From DASWID01 sp049682815 (GTDB lineage: Bacteria; Desulfobacterota_D; UBA1144; Nemesobacterales; CSP1-2), in NCBI GenBank assembly GCA_049682815.1, contig JBAUII010000053.1, forward strand, positions 6,157 through 70,156: a DNA stretch of 64,000 nucleotides, read 5' to 3'. Under the pieces are notes generated by a model. It had not been told where the DNA came from and did not search any database. It saw only the letters and a program-made list of their open reading frames with translations. Position 1 is the stretch's first letter; the number at the start of each line of letters is the position of its first letter. The translations under genes were made by a program, and so were the position numbers. Below, piece by piece: positions 37,196 through 45,164 of the stretch.

Positions 37196-37354
37196 TTTTA
37201 TTTGCCTCCTTTTTTGTAGTGATGCATGATTCATGATCCATGGTGCACGATGCGTAATCTAATCCGTTTTTTATCTTGTATCTTGCATCTTTGTTACTGC
37301 AATTCATGTTATTGATGGAAATGCCCAACCCTCTACCCTCATTTTCGTGGTCGT

Positions 37355-38236
37355 TTAAGGCAGATTGACCCTAAAGCCTCCGGTAAGGACAAAGTCTGTC
37401 TCCAACTGATTATCGTTTAAGTCCTGAATTACTGGAAGCTGAATTGATGCTTCAATAATATAGCGCTTTGTAGCAAATTGAAGACCTGGAGAAAGAAATA
37501 GAATGTTTCCTCCTGAGTCATCTACTGTCATACGATTGAGTTTACCCTTTTGTGAAAAAATACCATTTGCTTCAGCCACTAAGTACAGAAAATTAGGGAC
37601 ACCGACATCAGGTAAAGTCCATGGGTAAACCCTAAACTCATATGCAAGGTCATAAACCAAGTCATCTCCCATTTCGAAATTCTCCGCCTCTGTGTTGATT
37701 CTATAAATTACATCTGCGTCGATTTCATGTCTGCCAAAATCCCAGGTTACAGTTGATACTCCTCCAAGTTCGAAGTCAACTGAGTCAGTTGTAATCGGCT
37801 CTAAGTCATCGTCTCCTGTAGGGATTTTAATACCTACTAAGGGTGCTAATCTTGCAGTTCCCGACGGGTAGTCCCTGGCAAAAACTGTGTAACGAGCTAT
37901 GAGAGTAGGGTCTCCTATGCCATTGTCATTTTTATCGAATCTCTTTCCAGAGGAAGGGTCTGAAAACTCCTCGTTTCTAAAGATGTAAGGGAAGATAGCA
38001 AAAAGAGCCAGGTCAGGCGTAGCCCCATAAACAAGCACATTAGGAATTGCGACGACGTTTAATTTTTTGGTAGCTCTGAGCCATCTTACTTGTGAGCGGA
38101 AAACGAAACCTCCCTTTCTTACGGGAAGTGCAACATTGGAGTTTATTGGAGCTGCAAGAACACTAATAATTGGATCTCTAGTAAAAACAAAGAGAACTAC
38201 AATTGTAATAATCGCAATAAAACATTTATTAAACAT
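37355..38236 (-). CDS. outer-membrane beta-barrel protein, MetA-pathway/phenol-degradation type
   Basis: The 293-residue protein has a signal peptide and many alternating strands with FRVYPWTLPDVGVPNFLYL and AEANGIFSQKGK. It ends in a short beta-strand (FRVNLP), fitting the putative transporter family first described with phenol degradation genes. It lies in the MerR-controlled run, after the small Cys-rich gene, so it may act in metal-linked traffic or sensing across the outer membrane. Confidence 0.7.
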   Translation of the reverse strand: MFNKCFIAIITIVVLFVFTRDPIISVLAAPINSNVALPVRKGGFVFRSQVRWLRATKKLNVVAIPNVLVYGATPDLALFAIFPYIFRNEEFSDPSSGKRFDKNDNGIGDPTLIARYTVFARDYPSGTARLAPLVGIKIPTGDDDLEPITTDSVDFELGGVSTVTWDFGRHEIDADVIYRINTEAENFEMGDDLVYDLAYEFRVYPWTLPDVGVPNFLYLVAEANGIFSQKGKLNRMTVDDSGGNILFLSPGLQFATKRYIIEASIQLPVIQDLNDNQLETDFVLTGGFRVNLP

Positions 38237-38342
38237 ATTTACTATCGTGATTCAAGACGAATCCTCTAATTACGTGGTCTCAGTTTGAATTTTTATTAAA
38301 CCAACCTGCAGCTCTGGTATGGATTGGGATATTGAACACTAT

Positions 38343-38486
38343 TTACTTTTTGACCATCTCTTTGCCGCAACAACAGCGAGGGGCTTCGTCGCCTCCCCCA
38401 CCAGGTACAGCACCCTTAGTCACTGTTATTTCACAACCACATTTTGGATCAGGGCATACATAAACTTCGCCTTCTTTTAGAGCCAT
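38343..38486 (-). CDS. 47-residue Cys-rich small protein
   Basis: This small frame starts ATG after a strong AAGGAGG and encodes MALKEGEVYVC, then a Cys pair in PDPKCGCE, a Gly-rich turn, and CCC GKE near the end, with six cysteines in all. It resembles a rubredoxin- or metallothionein-like metal chelator but no family is recognised. It is the first gene after the MerR-type promoter at 38536-38567, so it is likely metal-induced. Confidence 0.75.
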   Translation of the reverse strand: MALKEGEVYVCPDPKCGCEITVTKGAVPGGGGDEAPRCCCGKEMVKK

Positions 38487-38535
38487 TTTATATTACCTCC
38501 TTATTCTTTAAGTTTTTTTTGTGCTTACAATTCTT

Positions 38536-38567
38536 AGTATAAGCATTCCAGTATAATGGAAGGTCAA
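38536..38567 (-). promoter_or_regulatory. MerR-type promoter/operator with 20-bp spacer
   Basis: On the - strand the -35 TTGACC and -10 TATACT are separated by 20 bp, longer than the usual 17. The spacer contains an inverted repeat, TTCCA-TTATAC-TGGAA. Over-long spacers with a central dyad are the known hallmark of promoters activated by MerR-family proteins. A MerR gene lies 1.4 kb upstream. Confidence 0.8.
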
Positions 38568-38576
38568 GAGAAAATT

Positions 38577-39554
38577 TTACTTTTTCCATTTTATTGAGAA
38601 CTTCTGAATTCGATTGTTGCCCCAATCTACTACGAATATATTTTCATCATCGTCTACTGCCACATCGGTAGGACGTTCAAATTCCCCAGGGGCTGAGCCC
38701 TGTTTACCAAAGGAAGTAATAAAATCCCCCTCCCGGCTTAATATCTGAATCCGATGATTATAAAAGTCAGCGACGTATACTCTTCCTTCACTACCAGTAT
38801 CAATACCCGTTGCCACGTGAAACCATCCTTTCCTGCTTCCCTGAATTCCAAGGCCAAAGGGGCCTCCCCATTTATTTAAAAATTCTCCTTCAGAACTAAA
38901 GACTTGAATACGGTTATTATATGCGTCGGCAATATAAATACTGTTGTCTTTACTAATTGCCACATCAGTTGGATAGTGAAGTTTCCCACTAAACCAGCGG
39001 CCTGGTTCTCCTATTTGTGTAAGAAACTCCCCAGTTGGAGAAAACTTTTGAACTATATGATTATAGAAGTCAGCAACGTAAATATTGCCGCTTTTATCAA
39101 CTGCTAGACCTGAAGGTGCATCAAATTCACCTTTGCCATTTCCAGTCCCTCCAAAAGCCATGAGGGATTTCCCTTCGGATGTGAATTTCTGAACCCTGTC
39201 GTTCCCATACTCAGTGACATAAAGATTATTCTTACCATCTAAACTTATGTGCATTGGAATATTAAGCTCTCCTTCTTTTGACCCTTCTTTACCCCAGGAT
39301 GAGACGAACTTCCCGTCGTTTGAGGACTTCTGTATTCGATCATTTCCCGAATCCGAGACATAGACATTTGCTCGTTTATCGATAGCTATTCCAATAGGTT
39401 GATTAAATTCTCCATCACCCTTCCCATATTTTCCCCATTGTAGTAGAAACTTGACTTGAGAAGTTTCTCCGAATTTTATACTAGGTTCTATAATAAGAAA
39501 TCCTATAATAATTAAGAGTACTAAAGGGGGTAGGTATTTTAATACTCTTTTCAT
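38577..39554 (-). CDS. membrane-anchored NHL-repeat protein
   Basis: This 325-residue protein has an N-terminal transmembrane segment (about 8-22) followed by six NHL units. Typical cores are NVYVSDSGNDRIQ, NLYVTEYGNDRVQ and NIYVADFYNHIVQ, forming a predicted periplasmic six-bladed propeller. The function is unknown; such proteins are scaffolds or sugar/peptide binders. It is the last gene downstream of merR and the MerT-like gene in this run. Confidence 0.85.
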   Translation of the reverse strand: MKRVLKYLPPLVLLIIIGFLIIEPSIKFGETSQVKFLLQWGKYGKGDGEFNQPIGIAIDKRANVYVSDSGNDRIQKSSNDGKFVSSWGKEGSKEGELNIPMHISLDGKNNLYVTEYGNDRVQKFTSEGKSLMAFGGTGNGKGEFDAPSGLAVDKSGNIYVADFYNHIVQKFSPTGEFLTQIGEPGRWFSGKLHYPTDVAISKDNSIYIADAYNNRIQVFSSEGEFLNKWGGPFGLGIQGSRKGWFHVATGIDTGSEGRVYVADFYNHRIQILSREGDFITSFGKQGSAPGEFERPTDVAVDDDENIFVVDWGNNRIQKFSIKWKK

Positions 39555-39602
39555 AAAACCCCTCTGCTTTTGCTTTGTAACGAATGATCGGGCTAGACCA
39601 TT

Positions 39603-39944
39603 TTAGATAGCCATTAAACCAAATCTAGAGGCCCAAAGAGCCAGGGCTCCAACTGTAAATGCCCAGGTCACAGTCTTACTTATCCTGCTTCCATGCCTTT
39701 TATAATAGATTAGGTAATGCGCTCTTCCTAAAAGAAGAAGGGAAACAATAAAAAGTGGAAAGAGGACTTCTACAAGAAATAACCTTGTTGCCCCTGCGGC
39801 TCCGAAAAACCCGAGAAGAGATAGACCCACAGGCGTTATGCAACACCAGGGAATAGAAAAGAAGAGAGCTCCGAGGCTTAATTTTACATTCCCATTCGCT
39901 TTGAGTTCGTTAAGGTCTTTAACTTCGATTCGTTTTCTAATCAT
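39603..39944 (-). CDS. MerT/MerC-like membrane protein
   Basis: The 113-residue protein has about three membrane helices. Its first helix carries the vicinal pair Cys34-Cys35 in IPWCCITPVGLSLLGFFGAAG, the hallmark of MerT/MerC-type mercury uptake proteins. It is 9 bp downstream of merR, so it is likely under MerR control. It is distinct from the merT of the other operon. Confidence 0.75.
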   Translation of the reverse strand: MIRKRIEVKDLNELKANGNVKLSLGALFFSIPWCCITPVGLSLLGFFGAAGATRLFLVEVLFPLFIVSLLLLGRAHYLIYYKRHGSRISKTVTWAFTVGALALWASRFGLMAI

Positions 39945-39953
39945 ATCTTATGC

Positions 39954-40424
39954 TTATTTTTTATTGAATAACGATCTCTTAGAAGAATTTTTAGATACCC
40001 GAACGGTAACCTTCTCAATTTGAGGGCAAATTCCCTCACCTTTATCGTCTTCTACTGTTTTCATACTTGCCCATTCGTCTTCAAGTTTTGTAAGCTCTCG
40101 TCTGAGCGTGGTTAGTTCGGTCAGCTTCTGCTCGAGATCAATGACTCTTTGTCTTAAAATCCCTCGAACATGGCTACAAGGCTTAAACCCTCTATCCCTT
40201 AAAGCAAGGACCTCTTTAATTTCCCTCAGGGTAAACCCCAAGCTTTGGGCTTTCTTTATGAAATTAATCCGCTTTATTGTATCTTGAGAATAGATCCTAT
40301 AGTTATTGTTTTTTTCTCGTCTGGGTTTTGGTAAAAGGTTGATTTCTTCATAGTAACGAATGGTTTTAGAATTAATACCAGTTTGCGTTGCTACATGACC
40401 AATAAAAAGCGGTTTCTCTTTCAT
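39954..40424 (-). CDS. MerR-family metal-responsive regulator
   Basis: I chose the start at 40424, 7 bp after GGAGG; an upstream GTG is less likely. The 156-residue protein has the MerR helix-turn-helix HVATQTGINSKTIRYYEE, a dimerisation coiled coil (about 80-120) and effector cysteines in FKPCSHVRG and GEGICPQIE. This arrangement is like ZntR/CadR/MerR proteins. It probably acts at the two operators at 38536 and 40700. Whether the inducer is Hg, Cd, Zn, Pb or Cu is not settled by sequence. Confidence 0.88.
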   Translation of the reverse strand: MKEKPLFIGHVATQTGINSKTIRYYEEINLLPKPRREKNNNYRIYSQDTIKRINFIKKAQSLGFTLREIKEVLALRDRGFKPCSHVRGILRQRVIDLEQKLTELTTLRRELTKLEDEWASMKTVEDDKGEGICPQIEKVTVRVSKNSSKRSLFNKK

Positions 40425-40489
40425 TTCTTTATCCTCCACATGGGCTAAATTGAGGAAGGTGGGGGACGGCCACCTCCCCCTAAAATGGG

Positions 40490-40663
40490 CTAAAGCTGTC
40501 CAAGTGCGCCGCTAATGATCTTCTCAACAAGTGTATTCCATTCGAATTTATTGAGCGTCACCATATTACCCACTTCTCCAATTGTCGCATGATTATCGTA
40601 GATTTTTACCTCGGGGCATAAGTCACATGCTGGGCAAAGGTAAACTGTTTCTTTTGGCTCCAT
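40490..40663 (-). CDS. small Cys-motif protein, first gene of the MerR operon
   Basis: The 57-residue protein has YLCPACDLCPEVKIYDNH near its N-terminus, a CPxCxxC cluster likely to bind metal. The ATG at 40663 is 8 bp after AGGAGG; the upstream GTG is unlikely. The MerR-type promoter lies just 37 bp upstream. The family is not recognised. A metal-binding or delivery role is inferred from the cysteines and promoter. Confidence 0.7.
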   Translation of the reverse strand: MEPKETVYLCPACDLCPEVKIYDNHATIGEVGNMVTLNKFEWNTLVEKIISGALGQL

Positions 40664-40699
40664 TCTTCTCACCTCCTAAATTTTGGAGTTTTATTTTTA

Positions 40700-40731
40700 A
40701 TTGTACACGTTACAGTAAAGGGGAATGTCAA
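40700..40731 (-). promoter_or_regulatory. MerR-type promoter/operator with 20-bp spacer
   Basis: On the - strand TTGACA (-35) and TACAAT (-10) are 20 bp apart. The first bases of the spacer (TTCC) match those of the site at 38536-38567, as expected if the same regulator reads both. It drives the 57-residue protein, merR, the MerT-like and NHL genes. Confidence 0.8.
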
Positions 40732-40906
40732 GGGGGTCTTGCGAAGACGATTGTTACAAATCGAAGAATTGTTATAAAATACGATATTCTCTACTGTGAA
40801 AACTTAAAGAAAATAGCAATATATTCAGAAGGAGAATTATATAAGTATAGGCAAATCAAGAGAAATCTAGGAAAAATCTTTTAAAGATTTTATATTCGCT
40901 CGAATC

Positions 40907-41155
40907 TTAAGTCTTTATTTTTTCGACTACCTTCGCCATAAAATCTTTCTTCTCGTCGTCTGACATTCCGACACAGGTTTGTTCCACAAGAGCACCGACC
41001 ATTTTAAGTGTGAAAGCAATGCGATCTTTCTTCTGCATATTTTGAAGCATCATGCCCAAACATTTAGGCATCATCTCCATCATCATCTCAGGTTTATCAC
41101 CCTGCATCATTTTAAACATCATTCCCATCATGTCATTTTTTCCTTCATGACTCAT
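40907..41155 (-). CDS. Met-rich small protein
   Basis: The 82-residue protein starts at the ATG at 41155 after GGAGGGG; an upstream GTG is less likely. It has 18 methionines, mostly in the first 40 residues (MMGMMFKMM, EMMMEMMPKC), and two cysteines. Met-rich segments bind Cu(I), Ag(I) or other soft metals. No signal peptide is seen, so it is cytoplasmic. The family is not recognised. Confidence 0.65.
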   Translation of the reverse strand: MSHEGKNDMMGMMFKMMQGDKPEMMMEMMPKCLGMMLQNMQKKDRIAFTLKMVGALVEQTCVGMSDDEKKDFMAKVVEKIKT

Positions 41156-41312
41156 GATAATCACCCCTCCATTAAAGTTATGTCATTTCCCTAAATTGCG
41201 CAAAATTATCTAAACACTGTGACAGAGAATTCATATTTCATAGAAAGCTTCTGATAAATACTTAGCAAATCAAATATGATGAATATGGGTATATTTGTCA
41301 CCCTGTCTAATA

Positions 41313-41819
41313 CTAACCCCGCTGGCATTCGCTTCTTAGCGGTTCATTTTTTTCTTTTAGCATTACAAGAATTTTATCAGCAACCTCCTGCGCCACCTCT
41401 TTCCGCTCAACTTCTGGAACGTCGTCCATATGGAAAACATCCGTATACTTCTTGTATAAGGGGAGCGCATCGATTTGGACTATCTTTTCTTCATCGACTA
41501 GATTTTTCAGGATTCTACCGACACACTTCAAGAAACAACCATCAATCATAATGATCTTCTCGGCTTCCTTTACCCATTGTGCCATAGATGAATGGGGTAC
41601 TAAAGCTACTTCCGCATAGCAACATCGTGCGTATGGCTGTTCCTTAGCAACCATATTAGCTGCAAGCCGGGCGATTTCTCCTCGAATGCAAGGCCCCTCG
41701 CAAGATAGAACGGGGGTTTTCTTGTCGACGATATTCTGTTTTGCCCAGTTTTCACCTGCGGGGCAAACCCCTTTCACCGCTTCAACCTCGAGGGAAAAAT
41801 TCGGTGTTGAACTGTTCAT
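41313..41819 (-). CDS. DGC-domain putative zinc-binding protein
   Basis: The 168-residue protein matches the DGC domain family: VCPAGENWA, LSCEGPCIRGEIAR, YARCCYAE, and the name-giving IDGCFLKCVGRIL. It has about nine cysteines arranged in pairs. The family is annotated as zinc-binding but its role is not established. A strong AAGGAGG precedes the ATG. It sits with the SHOCT, sigma and DUF4346 genes. Confidence 0.85.
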   Translation of the reverse strand: MNSSTPNFSLEVEAVKGVCPAGENWAKQNIVDKKTPVLSCEGPCIRGEIARLAANMVAKEQPYARCCYAEVALVPHSSMAQWVKEAEKIIMIDGCFLKCVGRILKNLVDEEKIVQIDALPLYKKYTDVFHMDDVPEVERKEVAQEVADKILVMLKEKNEPLRSECQRG

Positions 41820-41882
41820 AAAAGCCTCCTTTTCCGGTGATAATCAATTCTTTTTTAAGTATGAATCCACACCAGAAAAACT

Positions 41883-42113
41883 TTATTCATTATTTTGACT
41901 TATAACACTTTTTTTTTCATCGTATTCCTTCTTGTCGATTTCACCTAAGGCATATCGTTTATTCAGAATCTCCAGGGATGGATCAGATGAACTACTCCGA
42001 TGCCTGCCTCCCATGCAGCCCATCGATCCTCGCATCATAAAAAGGCAAAGGACAATCATTATGATCGGAAATATCCACCAGAAGGCATATCCGAAACTCT
42101 CCCATCCAAGCAT
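41883..42113 (-). CDS. small SHOCT-domain membrane protein
   Basis: This 76-residue protein has one membrane segment (about 8-27) with Met/Cys residues just after it (MMRGSMGCMGG), and a C-terminal SHOCT motif (EILNKRYALGEIDKKEYDEKK). SHOCT is a short oligomerisation-type domain. A second copy of the same architecture is at 45165-45401. The role is unknown. Confidence 0.8.
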   Translation of the reverse strand: MLGWESFGYAFWWIFPIIMIVLCLFMMRGSMGCMGGRHRSSSSDPSLEILNKRYALGEIDKKEYDEKKSVISQNNE

Positions 42114-42174
42114 TTGCGTTCCCTCCTATCTATTCTAATCTTATAGACGGAGGTCAGAGGTGAAAGGATACACT

Positions 42175-42798
42175 TTAATCAGTCTTCTTAAATTCCCTAA
42201 AGGCGCTCTTCAGGTCACAAGCCAATTCATTTCGTTCATCACGATAGAAATTGCAATGAGTCTCCAGTTCTTTCTTTATTTTTGCTCTGGCACGGTGTAA
42301 CCTGATTTTGACGGCATCGAGACTTAACCCTAGGATTTCAGCAATCTCTTGATTTTTTAAGCCTTCCAACTCGCTGAGTACGAGAACAGTCTTGTAATTC
42401 TCCGGGAGCTTCTCAACAAAGTTCCGAATACACTCATTCATTTCTTTTCGAATAAGCTGTTGTTCAACGGAAGGCGCCTTTTCTCCTGTCCACACCACAT
42501 TAACCTCAGTTGCTACTTCGCCTTCTGCAATTGAATCTTTTGATAATCTATTCCGAACCATCTTTTGAAAAGACGGACTACGAAGTCTATCCAAAGCGGC
42601 ATTGGTCGCAATACGATACAGCCAGGTGGACAACAGTCGAGATTCGCCTCTAAAACTTTTCAATTTTTGGTTGACCTTAAAAAAGACTTCTTGGGTCAGG
42701 TCCTCAGCCTCAGCCTTACCAACTAATCGTGAAAGGTAGCCGTGTATCTTAGGCTGAAAGGTGTCATAAATGTTCTGAAAGTCTAATTCTTTAGACAT
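42175..42798 (-). CDS. ECF sigma factor in the mercury region
   Basis: The 207-residue sigma factor has region 2 (FQNIYDTFQPKIHGYLSRLV, EDLTQEVFFKV, STWLYRIATNAALDRLR) and region 4 (ELEGLKNQEIAEILG, DAVKIRLHRARAKIKKEL). A C-terminal extension, HCNFYRDERNELACD, brings two Cys and a His that could sense metal or redox. No anti-sigma gene is adjacent, unlike the pair at 24.7 kb. It is 22 bp after the DUF4346 gene, so it belongs to the same operon. Confidence 0.9.
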   Translation of the reverse strand: MSKELDFQNIYDTFQPKIHGYLSRLVGKAEAEDLTQEVFFKVNQKLKSFRGESRLLSTWLYRIATNAALDRLRSPSFQKMVRNRLSKDSIAEGEVATEVNVVWTGEKAPSVEQQLIRKEMNECIRNFVEKLPENYKTVLVLSELEGLKNQEIAEILGLSLDAVKIRLHRARAKIKKELETHCNFYRDERNELACDLKSAFREFKKTD

Positions 42799-42820
42799 TT
42801 AGGCTCTTCGCGTTCGTATT

Positions 42821-43939
42821 CTATGCACCATCTTGGATATACTTGAATCCAAATTTCATTGAAAGCTCTGCCCTTGCTAGTTCCTTTCCGATATATGCGG
42901 CATGGCTCAATTGCGTAATCCACCCGTATTCTATAATCGTCGAGTAGATGCTTTTTGCATCTTGACCCTCTATTACATGTTGAAGTTTGTTATCGTAAGA
43001 GTAATGCTCTACCATGATGATACCTTTTTCCTGTCGGGGAATAATCACAAAGTAACCAGCTTTGTCTAGCTCGATTTTTGCATGTGATTTCGCTTTTATG
43101 ATCGGCACAGACGAAATCTGAACACGTTCTGCTTTATCAGAATTCTCCTCACAAATAGAAGAGGAAATTATCATTTGTGAAAGCTCATTGATTTTTTCTA
43201 TTATTATCGCCTCGTCTTCACAGCTTATCATATCCACAACCTGAACATCTTTTCGAAAGGCTTCCACCTCTTCCTGAGTCACATTTCTTAAAAATGGACG
43301 CTTCCCAGGAGACCCTATAACTCTAGCTTTCTCATCAATTCCATTTTCTCCAAGAGCAAGGAAAGTTTTTCCCGGCAGATGATCCTTCGAGTCTTTTCCA
43401 GTTAGCAGAAGATAACGTATTGTCGGATTGGTAATCGTGTTTTTGATGACTTTGTCAATGCCTATGTTTTCTGTCTCAGTTTTTCCGACAATGCAAAGCC
43501 CCTTTGGCTTAATACTGGCAAGCCTTTCAGAAAGTTCTACGCTGGCAAGAGTAGAAACTGCAATTGGACAACTCTGATCATCACATAAGGAAAAATAATC
43601 TCCTGGAACAGGAGGCCAGGTTTGTTGTCTAATCTCAAATCCACAACGTAAAGATCTCGGCTCTGCTATTTCAGGGAATTCATGAGCAAATATATTCATA
43701 GCTTCTGCAGGGTAACAATACTCACAACCGAGACACTCATACTTAATGGGTTCCATAAGCTTGAGCCAATGTTCTATGTTTTTAAGCACTTCCGAGGAAT
43801 CCTGAGTCTGGTCCAAGGGAAAAGCGGTGTGAAGGTTCCCCAATGTCTGCTTCATACATCCGCATTTTCTACACTTCTCAAGACCCATTCCTTCTTGCAG
43901 TTCGGATTTAATTTTATCTAACTGAAATTTCTCAGCCAT
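42821..43939 (-). CDS. MtrA-like corrinoid domain fused to DUF4346
   Basis: The 372-residue protein starts with two Cys clusters (CRKCGC near 23-28, CLGCEYC near 69-75). A central domain (about 105-250) then resembles the methanogen MtrA subunit: WPPVPGDYF, IAVSTLAS, LLLTGKDSKDHLPGKTFLAL and GENGIDEKARVIGS. His187 in TGKDSKDH matches the corrinoid axial ligand of MtrA. The C-terminal 85 residues match DUF4346. A bound cobamide methyl carrier is therefore likely but inferred. The start at 43939 was chosen over an upstream TTG. Confidence 0.75.
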   Translation of the reverse strand: MAEKFQLDKIKSELQEGMGLEKCRKCGCMKQTLGNLHTAFPLDQTQDSSEVLKNIEHWLKLMEPIKYECLGCEYCYPAEAMNIFAHEFPEIAEPRSLRCGFEIRQQTWPPVPGDYFSLCDDQSCPIAVSTLASVELSERLASIKPKGLCIVGKTETENIGIDKVIKNTITNPTIRYLLLTGKDSKDHLPGKTFLALGENGIDEKARVIGSPGKRPFLRNVTQEEVEAFRKDVQVVDMISCEDEAIIIEKINELSQMIISSSICEENSDKAERVQISSVPIIKAKSHAKIELDKAGYFVIIPRQEKGIIMVEHYSYDNKLQHVIEGQDAKSIYSTIIEYGWITQLSHAAYIGKELARAELSMKFGFKYIQDGA

Positions 43940-44020
43940 ACTGCTCAATTCCTTAGTTCGTAAATTTAAAAATTATTAGAGATGCCGAACCACTTTATTA
44001 TACCGTTTCGGTTTTGGTTT

Positions 44021-44215
44021 TTAGCAGCAATCATTTTGTTTTGGAGGACATTTTCCACTTCTATAGGGGCAAAAAACACAACATTCACCCGGTTTGAGTT
44101 TAATTAGTGTTTTACATTTCGTATATTCGTTAAAAAACCGGCAGACATCAACGGGCATCGTTTCTTCCTTCTCAAATTCACAATTTGGACAGTTGTTTGC
44201 GCATCGCAATTCCAT
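44021..44215 (-). CDS. 64-residue Cys-rich protein
   Basis: It has eleven cysteines: CANNCPNC, VDVC, KCKTL, ECCVFCPYRSGKCPPKQ and a final CC. The CCVFC-x-Y segment recalls a small family with GDCCVFCSYG signatures. It is probably a metal or metalloid-binding protein. It lies between the HAD and DUF4346 genes on the same strand. Confidence 0.75.
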   Translation of the reverse strand: MELRCANNCPNCEFEKEETMPVDVCRFFNEYTKCKTLIKLKPGECCVFCPYRSGKCPPKQNDCC

Positions 44216-44233
44216 TCTTTTTGACTCTTACTC

Positions 44234-44935
44234 TCAGTGATTAGTAGATAGGCTGATGATATTCGCTAAATCTTTTAAACTATTTACTGTAACATCTGGT
44301 GAAAAGCCAAGCTCATCCCAAGTATTAATATTCGAGCGGTTTACGCAACATGTCCAGAAACCAAAGGACTTTGCTCCGTTGACGTCGAATGAATTGGAAG
44401 ATACGAAGCCAATTGAGAAATGGTTTAAACCTATCTTCTCCAGTGCTAACTGGTATACGCGTGGACTGGGCTTGTAAACACACACTTCATCTGCGCTGAT
44501 AATATGCGTGAAAGTTCTTTCAAGCCCGGCGTTTTCTACCATAGCTTTTAACATTCGTGGAGAGCCATTTGATAGAATTGCCAGTGTATAGTTTGAAAGA
44601 GCGTTCAACGCTTGTTGGACTTCCGGGTAGGGATTAAGGTGGAGATAGGCTTCCATTAACCTATCACGTATGGATGATTCGCATGGGAGACCCAGAGTCT
44701 TACAGGCAAAGATAAGGGCATCTTCTGTTACTTTCCAGAAATCTGCATAACGTTCCATCAGACTACGAAGCCAGGTGTATTCTAATTGTTTAGTGCGCCA
44801 GATCTGACTCAGTGCCTCGCCATGATCCGGGAATAGCTCATTGCAGATAGAGATAACTGAGTTGGTGTCAAAGAGCGTTCCGTAAGCATCGAATACTAGG
44901 GCCTTTATCTCTTGCTCTCGATTCACTCCACTCAT
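44234..44935 (-). CDS. HAD-superfamily hydrolase, haloacid dehalogenase type II
   Basis: The 233-residue protein has the catalytic Asp16 in LVFDAYGTLFD, motif II LSNGSP, the Lys-containing segment CVYKPSPRVY and motif IV FVSSNSFDVNGAKSFGF. These fit the L-2-haloacid dehalogenase (type II) group, which uses an aspartyl ester. The natural substrate in a mercury-gene setting is unknown. Its ATG is 2 bp after the small gene upstream. Confidence 0.88.
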   Translation of the reverse strand: MSGVNREQEIKALVFDAYGTLFDTNSVISICNELFPDHGEALSQIWRTKQLEYTWLRSLMERYADFWKVTEDALIFACKTLGLPCESSIRDRLMEAYLHLNPYPEVQQALNALSNYTLAILSNGSPRMLKAMVENAGLERTFTHIISADEVCVYKPSPRVYQLALEKIGLNHFSIGFVSSNSFDVNGAKSFGFWTCCVNRSNINTWDELGFSPDVTVNSLKDLANIISLSTNH

Positions 44936-44937
44936 TA

Positions 44938-45048
44938 CTAATAACCTCCAGAGGTATAAGAATACAACTTGCCGTTATCTTCACGTCCATGCGGTATAAT
45001 TGTCGTTCCACCACGTTCAATTACTATGAGATCAAATTTCTTTGCCAT
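44938..45048 (-). CDS. 36-residue small protein at the head of the accessory operon
   Basis: The frame starts ATG after AAGGAGG and encodes MAKKFDLIVIERGGTTIIPH plus 16 more residues. The first ten residues resemble the start of flavin disulfide reductases (MAKKxDLIVI), but the glycine motif is absent and the rest differs. It could be a real small protein, or a leader that couples translation to the HAD gene. It has a promoter with a palindrome directly upstream. Confidence 0.5.
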   Translation of the reverse strand: MAKKFDLIVIERGGTTIIPHGREDNGKLYSYTSGGY

Positions 45049-45077
45049 AATAACGCCTCCTTATCTTTACTGCTTCT

Positions 45078-45106
45078 TAACTACAGATTTCATTAATGAA
45101 TGTCAA
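45078..45106 (-). promoter_or_regulatory. promoter with palindromic operator in its spacer
   Basis: On the - strand TTGACA (-35) and TAGTTA (-10) are 17 bp apart. The spacer begins with a perfect 12-bp palindrome, TTCATTAATGAA. A repressor bound there would block the promoter. It lies 30 bp upstream of the 36-residue gene and could control the 40.9-45 kb block. Confidence 0.6.
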
Positions 45107-45164
45107 TATTCCAAAGAGAAGTTACGAGCAAATCGAAAGTCCGATACAAAGTTGTTCTCTTCAT

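Noticed and set aside
42821..43939. Considered as the mercury methylation corrinoid protein HgcA
   Set aside because: HgcA has a distinctive N(V/I)WCA(A)GK motif and a membrane domain. This protein has neither; its similarity is to MtrA and DUF4346.
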